Shown: positions 1 to 5,980, counted from the stretch's first letter. The stretch: DNA of 6,204 bases from Bacillota bacterium (GCA_021802375.1 JAKAAL010000278.1:1-6204); one strand, 5' to 3'. The notes: generated by a model not told the origin, from the sequence alone. Numbers and translations: made by a program.

Positions 1-63
1 TTATGTCCGCGGCGATTCTCTTTCTGATTCGATTGAGAATCGGCATCATGCTTGTAGTATTCA
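1..63 (+). repeat. Left copy of a 63-bp perfect inverted repeat
   Basis: Base by base, 1-63 equals the reverse complement of 3183-3245. The identity ends at 64 (T here, C in the other copy) and extends left to the very first base of the window, so its true left limit is unknown. Both copies encode the same flippase residues, and synonymous positions are also identical. This points to one stretch of DNA represented twice, not to two paralogues. An internal hairpin (CGATTCTC at 13-20 with GAGAATCG at 35-42, 14-nt loop) lies inside the repeat. Confidence 0.95.
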
Positions 64-167
64 TGGCGATCGTCATCTATGGACTTCTAAGCTTGGTCAC
101 GCGAGTGATTGGTGACTTGGGAATCACTCAACGTTTAGCTAAGACTAGAAAGTCTTCCCTCAGTTAA
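1..167 (+). CDS. C-terminal fragment of a Wzx-type polysaccharide flippase (cut by window edge)
   Basis: An open frame enters from the left edge (first full codon ATG at 3-5) and ends at TAA 165-167, giving 54 codons. The first 20 residues (MSAAILFLIRLRIGIMLVVF) are identical to the flippase encoded on the minus strand up to base 3184. The next 34 residues include a hydrophobic stretch (MAIVIYGLLSLV) followed by a basic tail ending KTRKSSLS, as expected for the last membrane helix and cytoplasmic end of a MATE/Wzx-like transporter. I infer that this is the missing end of the minus-strand flippase and not a second gene: joining the two gives 482 residues, a usual length for the family. If sequence exists to the left of base 1, a second full copy there would be the alternative. 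Confidence 0.8.
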   Translation, partial: MSAAILFLIRLRIGIMLVVFMAIVIYGLLSLVTRVIGDLGITQRLAKTRKSSLS

Positions 168-274
168 TGCACGAGGTATTGTGCATCACCCTGCTACCGG
201 ATCCCCGACTCACCCCGAGATCATTCTAGTCATGGCCTGTCCGTCTCGATTACCTTGATGGCGGGAGGTGCGTC
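168..274 (+). other. Spacer between flippase end and GT4 gene
   Basis: A 107-base gap. A 6-bp hairpin (ATGCAC 167-172 with GTGCAT 181-186, 8-nt loop) overlaps the flippase stop codon by one base. It has no T run after it, so it is not an intrinsic terminator. I see no convincing -35/-10 pair. The only clear signal is the ribosome binding site GGGAGGTG (263-270). The gap is compatible with continued transcription from the flippase into the GT4 gene. Confidence 0.5.
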
Positions 275-1369
275 ATGTCGAGACTTCGAGTCATGTTTTT
301 GAGTTCGGCGATCGCAGGGCGTAGTGGTGTTTCAAATGTGGTGCCTATCGTGGTGAACGGACTTGCGAACCGAGGCTACAGCGTGTCCACGGCGCTGGCT
401 GGCCCATCGGAAGACCGCACGTGGGAGAAGTCACTATCGAACGTCCACGTCGGTCCTCAAAGGCCCGCCGGCCATGGATTGCTGAGCAGTCCGGTGTCTA
501 TGGCACGATGGTTAACCAGTGTCTTGGATGCAGAGGATCCGTCAGTCGTTGTTGCGATGAATATTCAGGCTGTGGGATTGGCCAAATATGCGCAGATCGT
601 CACAAGAAGAAAGTTTGGGATTGTGTCTTGGTTGCACCAGAACCTTAATTATATCAACTACCCTTCGCTTTTGCGGGTGTGTGACGCACATCTAGCCATT
701 TCATCAGGAATAGCTAGCCAAATCCGGGCGATTGTCGGGCACAGCGCTTCCGTTTCTATTTGCTCGAATCCCGTAACCCTCACCGACAACATGCATGAGC
801 GCTGTGAGACTGGGGTTCCAAAATTCCTGTTTATAGGCCGATTAGATAACCACCAGAAGAGAATAGATAGGATTCTCCGTGCCCTGGCGCAAATCAAGGA
901 CTCAGCATGGCTCTTGACGATAGTGGGGGATGGATGGGACAAAGCCATGCTTCAGCAGTTGGCATCAGACTTAGGCGTGGCAGAACGTATAACATGGACC
1001 GGTTGGCTGAATGATCCGTGGTCCCGCGTGGGCGCCGTCACGGCGCTCTTGCTTACATCGGATTTCGAGGGATTCCCGATGGTGTTGCTAGAATCGTTGG
1101 CTCGCGGAATTCCTGTTATCGCACGTGATTGCCCCCACGGACCGCGGGATATTGTCAGCACCAATGTGAATGGGTGGCTTATCAAAGATGACGACGAGTT
1201 ACGAAGTGTTCTGTATGATGTCGTCTCGAATAGCGTGTCAATGCCCAGTTCTAGTGCGGTCGTGGAAAGCGTTCGGCGGTTTGCCACCGACAGTGTTCTT
1301 TCGACTATAGGAACAGTGCTTAACGAGGTAGCCCCGAAATCCACGCGTTCGCCAGTGAACATTACGTGA
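275..1369 (+). CDS. GT4-family glycosyltransferase, WaaB/RfaB-like
   Basis: A GT-B fold retaining glycosyltransferase of 364 residues, predicted to add a hexose from a nucleotide sugar to a lipid-linked polysaccharide repeat at the cytoplasmic face of the membrane. The N-terminal Rossmann half starts at RVMFLSS (5-11) with a glycine/serine-rich loop (GRSGVSN, 15-21). The donor-binding half starts at FLFIGRLDNHQKRID (184-198), with IVGDG at 216-220. It carries the GT4 signature EX7E as E265-GFPMVLL-E273, followed by IARDCPHGPRDIV (282-294) and NGWLI. The CPHGPRDI segment is typical of the WaaB/RfaB branch, so an alpha-galactosyl or similar transfer is plausible, but the substrate cannot be read. 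ATG 275 is chosen because GGGAGGTG at 263-270 lies just upstream; ATG 293 would cut into the first beta strand. It follows the flippase end after 107 bases, in the same direction. Confidence 0.9.
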   Translation: MSRLRVMFLSSAIAGRSGVSNVVPIVVNGLANRGYSVSTALAGPSEDRTWEKSLSNVHVGPQRPAGHGLLSSPVSMARWLTSVLDAEDPSVVVAMNIQAVGLAKYAQIVTRRKFGIVSWLHQNLNYINYPSLLRVCDAHLAISSGIASQIRAIVGHSASVSICSNPVTLTDNMHERCETGVPKFLFIGRLDNHQKRIDRILRALAQIKDSAWLLTIVGDGWDKAMLQQLASDLGVAERITWTGWLNDPWSRVGAVTALLLTSDFEGFPMVLLESLARGIPVIARDCPHGPRDIVSTNVNGWLIKDDDELRSVLYDVVSNSVSMPSSSAVVESVRRFATDSVLSTIGTVLNEVAPKSTRSPVNIT

Positions 1370-1504
1370 AGGTACTGGCCCCCGAATCGGCCAACGTACA
1401 ATATCGTCTACCGAATTATAAGGGTGAGATCTCACTTCACCCCGTTGGGCGATTTCCGTTCAGTCGCTAAGCTTCTATGCTCTCCCTTGTGAGGGGGGGA
1501 GACA
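1370..1504 (+). promoter_or_regulatory. Leader of the Alg14-like gene, with possible RNA hairpins
   Basis: A 135-base gap with two potential structures. GTGAGATCTCAC at 1424-1435 is a perfect 12-base palindrome. It competes with a hairpin GGGTGA (1422-1427)/TCACCC (1437-1442), since both use the same left arm. Further on, TCTCCC (1481-1486) can pair with GGGAGA (1497-1502), covering part of the G-rich ribosome binding region (1491-1501) of the ATG at 1505. No T run follows either structure, so termination is not indicated. TACAAT at 1397-1402 resembles a -10 box but lacks a good -35. A role in translation control is only a suggestion. Confidence 0.3.
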
Positions 1505-2023
1505 ATGCGTGTCTTGATGGTCTCATCCAACGGAGGACACTTTTGGCAGTTGGCCTCGGCCTGGGAATGCGTACGCCAAGACGATGTCAGGCTGGTCTCA
1601 TTTAAAACACCCGATGTGGAGTCGTGGGTCGCAGCGCATGGTGTGCCAATCGACTGGGGATATCACCCCACAAACCGCAATCTCAGAAATCTTTTCCGGA
1701 ATGCCCTACTGGCCCGGCGGATCCTCAAGGAATTTTCTCCGGATTTGATCATAACCACGGGGGCTGGCATCGCCGTACCGTTCATCATTCTCGGAAAACT
1801 GCTGTTTCGTACCCAGACGATGTTTATTGAGGTGTTCGACCGTGTGACGTCGCCCACACTGACCGGACGCATGGTCGCGCCATTTTCGGATTGGGTGGTT
1901 TTGCAGTGGGAGGAACAGCGGAAGTTTTACCCCAAAGGGGTTGTCCTAGGAGGATTGCTATGGTCTTCATCGCGCTTGGAACGCACGGAAGACCCATCGA
2001 CCGTGCTGTCGACTGGGTCGTGA
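1505..2023 (+). CDS. Alg14/PssD/Cps14F-like glycosyltransferase subunit
   Basis: A 172-residue protein of the Alg14 family, the membrane-associated partner that recruits an Alg13-like catalytic subunit to the lipid-linked acceptor. Family hallmarks are visible: VSSNGGHFWQL at the N-terminus (6-16), HPTNRNLRNLFRN (54-66), ITTGAGIAVPF (83-93), then IEVFDRVTSPTLTGRMV (108-124), LQWEEQRKFYPKGVVLGGLL (133-152). The order and wording match my memory of pneumococcal Cps14F, EpsE and PssD proteins, which end near the LGG motif at about 150 residues. Here about 20 further residues (from W153) are read in the stretch that also encodes the next protein. ATG 1505 follows a G-rich Shine-Dalgarno (1491-1501). 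Alone it is expected to be non-catalytic; function needs the following gene. Confidence 0.9.
   Translation: MRVLMVSSNGGHFWQLASAWECVRQDDVRLVSFKTPDVESWVAAHGVPIDWGYHPTNRNLRNLFRNALLARRILKEFSPDLIITTGAGIAVPFIILGKLLFRTQTMFIEVFDRVTSPTLTGRMVAPFSDWVVLQWEEQRKFYPKGVVLGGLLWSSSRLERTEDPSTVLSTGS
1948..1953 (+). promoter_or_regulatory. Strong ribosome binding site inside the Alg14-like gene
   Basis: AGGAGG lies six bases before ATG 1960. It fixes the start of the Alg13-like protein at 1960, although the same frame stays open to an upstream ATG at 1891 that has no comparable signal. It also allows the second subunit to be translated independently while the ribosome is still inside the first gene. Confidence 0.85.
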
Positions 2024-2445
2024 CCGCCATTGACGCGGGACTCATTTCAGGCCCCGTGACCGTTCAATGCGCCATTCGCGGCCGACGTAGCGACGTGCTC
2101 TGGAAGCCGATCATTCCGGAGGCTCAATTCTTGACCTTGATGGAGTCGTCAGATGTGCTGATAACCCATGGAGGCCCGGGTACCATCCTTCGAGCCTTGG
2201 AATTGGGCCGTGTTCCGGTGGTGGTGCCACGCGAGCGGCGATACGGCGAGCACGTTGACAACCATCAGGTTGAGTTTGCCCGGGTGCTAACCAAATATGG
2301 AATTCCGGTAGCCCGGACCTATGAAGAGTTTTCTACGGCCGTCCAGCACGTGCACAACGCGGACGTTCCCAAAATCCTGGCGGAGATTTCGGTCGGTATG
2401 GAGCCTCTTCAAAATCTCCTGTCAAGGGTTCGCGATCGCGTGTGA
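1960..2445 (+). CDS. Alg13/PssE/Cps14G-like glycosyltransferase catalytic subunit
   Basis: A 161-residue protein matching the C-terminal, donor-binding domain of GT28 enzymes (Glyco_tran_28_C, as in MurG and Alg13). It opens with MVFIALGTHGRPIDRAV, the usual Alg13/Cps14G start. It carries the nucleotide-sugar loop ITHGGPGT (68-75) and the signature PRERRYGEHVDNHQVEFA (90-107). With the preceding Alg14-like subunit it should form a membrane-bound heterodimer adding one sugar to an undecaprenyl-linked intermediate. In Cps14F/G this is a beta-1,4-galactosyl transfer; the sugar here is not known. It overlaps the previous gene by 64 bases in another frame, which implies coupled expression. Length fits the family. 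Start at ATG 1960 is supported by AGGAGG at 1948-1953. Confidence 0.9.
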   Translation: MVFIALGTHGRPIDRAVDWVVTAIDAGLISGPVTVQCAIRGRRSDVLWKPIIPEAQFLTLMESSDVLITHGGPGTILRALELGRVPVVVPRERRYGEHVDNHQVEFARVLTKYGIPVARTYEEFSTAVQHVHNADVPKILAEISVGMEPLQNLLSRVRDRV

Positions 2446-2488
2446 TTCGTACCGGAAGCCTGCCGCAAGGGAGTCCATGATCCGGAAA

Positions 2489-2496
2489 AGAGGTGA
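2489..2496 (+). promoter_or_regulatory. Ribosome binding site supporting a GTG start at 2501
   Basis: AGAGGTGA ends four bases before GTG 2501. Starting there places the first beta strand (RILFVDP) at residue 3, the usual position in GT4 enzymes. An upstream ATG at 2477 also has a purine run (AAGGGAG, 2467-2473), but only three bases away, so it is the weaker alternative. Confidence 0.55.
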
Positions 2497-2500
2497 AGTG

Positions 2501-3295
2501 GTGCCGCGCATATTGTTTGTGGACCCGATGGCACTTCATGGCGGCCAAGAGCGGCATATCCTCTATCTCATGAAGGGGCTTCATGACCGCGGATTGACTG
2601 TGGGGATTGCCATCGGCCAGGGAAGTCCGTGGGAAGCACGCTTGCGCCAACAATGGGGTTCGCGTGTTTATGTCGTGGACTATGGGGCAAAATTTTCCGC
2701 GCACACGTTGACGCGCCTGTCTGCCATCGTGACTCAGGGGGGATATGACCTCATTCATTCCCACGGGGGCCGGGGCGGCATTTACGGACGTCGATTGGCG
2801 CAACGCCAGCGCATTCCCGTTGTGCAGACATGGCATCTCAACCCTGACGAATGGGCCGGCCACCGGTGGTTGAAGCGCCGGATATACCGTGCCGGCGAAC
2901 AGTTTCTCGCCCGGCATACCACCTACTACATTGCCGTCTCCACCCAAATCCAGGACACCCTGCGCCATCGCTATGGCGTCGATACGGCGCGTGTCAGTAC
3001 CATCCTGAACCGCGTGCCTAGAAAAAGTCTTGACGGCGTGCGGTCACGGCCCATGCCCGTTGGCCGAGCCATACGGCTGCTGTCAGTGGGTCGCCTGAGC
3101 GAGCAGAAGGGGTTCCCGTATCTTTTGGAAGCCCTGGCTCGATTGCGCCAGGAGGGGGTGCCCTTTCTCATGAAGATTGCCGTGAATACTACAAGCATGA
3201 TGCCGATTCTCAATCGAATCAGAAAGAGAATCGCCGCGGACATAATCATGCTGTTCCACAGTATCCGCGCCATGATGCCGAGACGAGGTCCGTAA
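2501..3295 (+). CDS. GT4-family glycosyltransferase, truncated by chimeric junction
   Basis: The N-terminal part of a GT-B retaining glycosyltransferase. Residues 1-227 are genuine: RILFVDPMALHGGQERHI (3-20) with the acceptor-side glycine loop, DLIHSHGGRGGIYGRRLA (83-100), VVQTWH (107-112), VSTQIQDTL with the interdomain ILNRV, then the start of the donor domain, LLSVGRLSEQKGFPYLLEALARL (193-215), ending VPFLMKIA. Immediately after this, where GT4 enzymes normally have a GDGP turn and later an EX7E motif, the frame enters the antisense of the flippase and reads 37 unrelated residues (VNTTSMMPILN onward) to TAA 3293. About 140 residues, including the catalytic EX7E region, are missing. As written the protein would be inactive. 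I infer that the real gene is intact and continues elsewhere. It starts 55 bases after the Alg13-like gene and belongs to the same transcription unit. Confidence 0.8.
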   Translation: MPRILFVDPMALHGGQERHILYLMKGLHDRGLTVGIAIGQGSPWEARLRQQWGSRVYVVDYGAKFSAHTLTRLSAIVTQGGYDLIHSHGGRGGIYGRRLAQRQRIPVVQTWHLNPDEWAGHRWLKRRIYRAGEQFLARHTTYYIAVSTQIQDTLRHRYGVDTARVSTILNRVPRKSLDGVRSRPMPVGRAIRLLSVGRLSEQKGFPYLLEALARLRQEGVPFLMKIAVNTTSMMPILNRIRKRIAADIIMLFHSIRAMMPRRGP

Positions 3296-4527
3296 TACCC
3301 GAGCTTTTTACCCGTTGCCACGACACTGTATGCCAGTACAATGCATTCGGTAATCAAAGAAGCTGTTGCCGCTCCAACTATCCCGTACCGAGGTATCGCC
3401 CAAAAATTGCTCGCAACATTTATTATTGCACCCACTATTACTGCGTGGCTAAACGACCGCTCGCTATTGGTTGCGATAAGTGTGTTGCTGTAATGAACCC
3501 CTGCCACGCTCAGAAACCAAGATAACAGCAATATGCGAAACGGCCAGAGCGCATTCGCGTATGAAGCCCCAAAGATTAGGTGAATGAGCGCGGGGGCTGT
3601 GATCCACCCCCCTAACACGATCGGGAATGCTGCAGCCAGTGCCAAGTGAATATTCCTCTGGACGAGCCCCACAACCGCAGTTGGACTCTTCTTATACATG
3701 AGCCCTACAATCGGAAGACTCGTTTGGGTATAGGTATTTCTAACGTTCGCGAGGAATCCCGTCAGCTTGTAGGCGGCCCCATAAAATGCCACATCCTGCG
3801 CGCCCTTCAGGTACCCCAGCATAATCGTGTCACAACTGCCATAAATGCTGGTCATGATCAAAGACACGGTCATTGGAAGGCTTCTTCGAACCGTATCCAG
3901 AAGCAGGTTAAGGGAGAATCGCAGCCGTATCGGCATGATGCGCACAAACGCGACAATTTCGATGATGGACGCAATTAAACCAGCCAACCCAGTCGACAGT
4001 GCCGCCCAGACCAGCCCATTAGGACCGTGCACCAAAAACAGCACAAATCCGAGCCGCCCTAGAGTCCCGCAGATCCCGGCTATCGTAGGCATCACCATAC
4101 GCTCTACGGCAGAGAACGCCCATGTAATGCGCCCTACTCCCGTGACAATCTCTACCCCACTGACGACCAGAATAATGCGCTGCTGCATCGTGAGATGCAG
4201 AAAGGGCGTGGCCGCTACGAGAATGCCAAAGGATAAGGCGGCCAAGATAACCAAGACAGATAACATCTGGCCCACCGCGGCACTCCGATCATCGGCTTGA
4301 GCCGTGGTCCGCCCCGCAAAAGTATGGATTCCCATAGACGACAGCACCGAAAAATAGGTCAACATGGCCCCCGCATAGCTGAGGAGGCCAAAGCTAGCCG
4401 GTCCCAGGACCCGGGCCATGTAGGCCACAGCAAAAAATCCCAACGCACTCTGCCCCACGCGACCGATCGTAGTGATACCCACATTGAAGGTGAGGCGACG
4501 GGCGGCCGGGGTCTCTGCGCCGTTCAT
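2971..4527 (-). CDS. Wzx-type polysaccharide flippase, C-terminus replaced by chimeric tail
   Basis: A multi-pass membrane transporter of the MATE/MVF superfamily (polysaccharide biosynthesis protein, PF01943-like) that would move undecaprenyl-linked repeat units across the cytoplasmic membrane. The first 448 residues (4527 down to 3184) are genuine. They include the N-terminal amphipathic start and FFAVAYMARVLGPASFGLLSYA, a row of hydrophobic helices, the family segment GSCDTIMLGYLKGAQDVAFYGAAYKL, and a long C-terminal helix bundle. Past 3183 the frame runs through the antisense of the GT4 gene for about 70 unrelated, arginine-rich residues to a stop at 2971. The true ending is at 64-167, giving 482 residues in all. 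ATG 4527 is preferred: it overlaps the GT2 stop (TGATG), whereas the in-frame ATG at 4617 lies deep inside GT2. Confidence 0.85.
   Translation of the reverse strand: MNGAETPAARRLTFNVGITTIGRVGQSALGFFAVAYMARVLGPASFGLLSYAGAMLTYFSVLSSMGIHTFAGRTTAQADDRSAAVGQMLSVLVILAALSFGILVAATPFLHLTMQQRIILVVSGVEIVTGVGRITWAFSAVERMVMPTIAGICGTLGRLGFVLFLVHGPNGLVWAALSTGLAGLIASIIEIVAFVRIMPIRLRFSLNLLLDTVRRSLPMTVSLIMTSIYGSCDTIMLGYLKGAQDVAFYGAAYKLTGFLANVRNTYTQTSLPIVGLMYKKSPTAVVGLVQRNIHLALAAAFPIVLGGWITAPALIHLIFGASYANALWPFRILLLSWFLSVAGVHYSNTLIATNSERSFSHAVIVGAIINVASNFWAIPRYGIVGAATASLITECIVLAYSVVATGKKLGYYGPRLGIMARILWNSMIMSAAILFLIRLRIGIMLVVFTAIFMRKGTPSWRNRARASKRYGNPFCSLRRPTDSSRMARPTGMGRDRTPSRLFLGTRFRMVLTRAVSTP
3170..3188. other. 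Fold-back junction between GT4 gene and antisense flippase
   Basis: Left of about 3182 the plus strand encodes a GT4 enzyme; right of 3183 the minus strand encodes the flippase. Both genes are broken at this one point. At the joint the GT4 sequence ATGAAGATTGCCG (3170-3182) matches the reverse complement of the true flippase continuation at 64-76 in 10 of 13 positions. Such short imperfect complementarity is what a fold-back template switch would use. No transposase, direct repeat or other mobile-element signature is present at the joint. Confidence 0.8.
3183..3245 (-). repeat. Right copy of the 63-bp perfect inverted repeat
   Basis: The reverse complement of this stretch equals bases 1-63. 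Identity ends precisely at the GT4/flippase joint. On this copy the flippase frame continues upstream into the full N-terminal part of the gene; on the left copy it continues downstream into the natural C-terminus. Confidence 0.95.
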
Positions 4528-5465
4528 CAATCCTGCCCTTGAAGCATTGTGGCACGACGAATCGCTAACTTGCGCCCTCGCCGGATCACCATCCACGGCA
4601 ATCGATACAAAATCCACCCAGCGTGCAACGGCTTGGTGAGTGCCAGCCGAATCATCGCTCCCTGCTGTCCGGTTTCATGGAAGTGGCGGATTTTCACCAA
4701 CGTGTATCCCCGCTCCAAATCGCGGATGCGTACTTTCAAGACCGCGCAAGCATCAGGGTTGGCATGGTTTTGCAATTTCTTCAACGCAGCAATGCCTTGG
4801 GGATAGGCATCCATGCGCTGGGTGGCCAACGAGCGGCTGCGGTGCCGATAATAGTAGAAAGGTCTGCGCGTCACCACCATCTTCGGTCGGTGTGTCAAAC
4901 ACTCATAGAGAAAGGCAAAATCCTCGGCATGCATTAAGGACTCATCGTAAAAAATCTCAAATTGCTCAAGAAAATGGCGGTTGAACAGAGGCTGCAAAAT
5001 GCCATAATCAAATTTTCCTAGGCTTGCCATCGTCACTGTTTCCACCTGGCCGTGGCAAGGGGATTTAGCGGTCGCCCACGGCCTCTCCACGCCATCCTCG
5101 ATCAGCCACAGGTTGTCCGCAACAATGTCCGCCTGATGCGTTTGAGCCACAGCAATTAGGTTCTCCAGCCTTTGGGGATCCCACCAGTCGTCCGCATCGA
5201 GGAGGGCAACCCAGTCGCTTTTCGCTACCCGAAAGCCAAGATTTCGGGACGCGGAAGGACCCTGGTTGGAACGATTCGCGATTACCCGGACATTTGGGTA
5301 TCTCATGGCCCGCACACGATCTCCCGTCGCATCAGTGGAACCATCGTCAATCACAATAATCTCTTGGGGAGGCAGCGTTTGGGTCAAAGCCGACTCGACC
5401 GCGCGCACGACATAGTCTTGAACGTTATAGGCGGGGATGATGACAGCCACGCTTGGTGTACTCAT
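4527..5465 (-). CDS. GT2-family glycosyltransferase (GT-A fold, ExoO/ExoU-like)
   Basis: A 312-residue inverting glycosyltransferase predicted to transfer a sugar from a nucleotide donor to the growing lipid-linked repeat unit. The GT-A nucleotide-binding domain is complete: VAVIIPAYNVQDYV (6-19), IIVIDDGSTD (36-45), NQGPSASRNLG (67-77), and the metal-binding DXD within ALLDADDWWDP (87-97). A later acidic patch, HAEDFAF (179-185), supplies the probable catalytic base, and the following RPFYYYRHRSRSLAT is common in succinoglycan-type ExoO/ExoU enzymes. The C-terminus is basic with a hydrophobic segment (WILYRLPWMVI), suggesting membrane association. ATG 5465 overlaps the stop of the P-loop gene by four bases (ATGA), and AGGAGG (minus strand of 5476-5481) lies ten bases upstream, so translation is probably coupled. 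Donor and acceptor are unknown. Confidence 0.9.
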   Translation of the reverse strand: MSTPSVAVIIPAYNVQDYVVRAVESALTQTLPPQEIIVIDDGSTDATGDRVRAMRYPNVRVIANRSNQGPSASRNLGFRVAKSDWVALLDADDWWDPQRLENLIAVAQTHQADIVADNLWLIEDGVERPWATAKSPCHGQVETVTMASLGKFDYGILQPLFNRHFLEQFEIFYDESLMHAEDFAFLYECLTHRPKMVVTRRPFYYYRHRSRSLATQRMDAYPQGIAALKKLQNHANPDACAVLKVRIRDLERGYTLVKIRHFHETGQQGAMIRLALTKPLHAGWILYRLPWMVIRRGRKLAIRRATMLQGQD

Positions 5466-5980
5466 TGTTGGCCAGCCTCCTGATTGTAAGCGGTAAGCAT
5501 CGGCATTTGCAGCACTTCCAGGTTGTTCCTTACATATAAGGTTTTTGTCGCTACGCCCTCGATTTTCTCTTGGATCGCAGGCATCAGCCTCCTATCGTAG
5601 AGCCATGTGGTATAGGCACGGTGGATCATGTGGCTAAATGTCTCGTCATTGCTTTGCCCGCGAAATTCCTCATGACGAAACCGCCTGAGAAAAAACCTGC
5701 GAACCACGCGGAACACGCGGATGGGCCAAGGGGTCGTGAGAACCACAACCCAGTCTGCGCATTCCAGCGCCTCGGTCCACACGCCGGTTTCGAACACCGC
5801 TTCAAAGATCCATTCCGGGAGCTGAAGCCACTGCCGTTTGGTTTCCAATGCTGACTGATCGCAAAGGTCGGCCAAAACGTCGTCGTTCAAATCAAACCAA
5901 GGAATGGTCAAGGCATCGGAAATCTTCGCACACACATGCGATTTGCCACTGCCCGGGGCACCGATAACATATAGCCGCAA
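5462..5980 (-). CDS. Small P-loop NTPase/kinase-like protein in the polysaccharide operon
   Basis: A 172-residue soluble protein with a clear Walker A motif, GAPGSGKS (7-14), directly after the first beta strand (RLYVIG). The overall plan resembles the small adenylate-kinase-like/FlaR ('DNA topology modulation') group: a P-loop, a DWVVVLTTPWPIRVFRVVRRFFLRRFR segment (76-102) with a hydrophobic strand followed by an arginine-rich helix that could act as a lid, and a C-terminal strand (KTLYVRN). I do not recognise a specific substrate; phosphorylation of a small molecule or sugar is possible, and the FlaR name implies no proven role. The start is TTG 5980, chosen because GAGGGA lies six bases upstream and because the P-loop strand begins at residue 2. 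The nearby ATG at 5999 is in another frame. It is the first gene of the minus-strand unit and overlaps GT2 by four bases. Confidence 0.75.
   Translation of the reverse strand: MRLYVIGAPGSGKSHVCAKISDALTIPWFDLNDDVLADLCDQSALETKRQWLQLPEWIFEAVFETGVWTEALECADWVVVLTTPWPIRVFRVVRRFFLRRFRHEEFRGQSNDETFSHMIHRAYTTWLYDRRLMPAIQEKIEGVATKTLYVRNNLEVLQMPMLTAYNQEAGQQ

Noticed and set aside
167..186. Hairpin just after the flippase stop as a terminator
   Set aside because: Only six base pairs, and the following bases (CACCCTGC) contain no T run.
2333..2968. A 211-codon minus-strand open frame opposite the Alg13-like and GT4 genes
   Set aside because: It lies fully antisense to well-supported conserved proteins, shows no recognisable motif and no ribosome binding site, so it is a shadow frame.
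2971..3182. C-terminal 70 residues of the minus-strand flippase frame
   Set aside because: This is the antisense of conserved GT4 sequence (GRLSEQKGFPYLLEAL region) and is arginine-rich and unlike a transporter. It is a by-product of the junction, not a real domain.
1..3245. Insertion sequence or transposon as the cause of the inversion
   Set aside because: No transposase or recombinase frame, no terminal repeats other than the flippase copy, and no target-site duplication can be seen.
3845..4300. Plus-strand open frames of 81-151 codons across the flippase
   Set aside because: They are antisense to a conserved membrane protein, with low-complexity threonine/arginine/proline-rich translations and no start signals.
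4549..5854. Several plus-strand open frames opposite the GT2 and P-loop genes
   Set aside because: Both minus-strand genes carry clear family motifs (DDGS, DADD, Walker A). The opposite frames have none.
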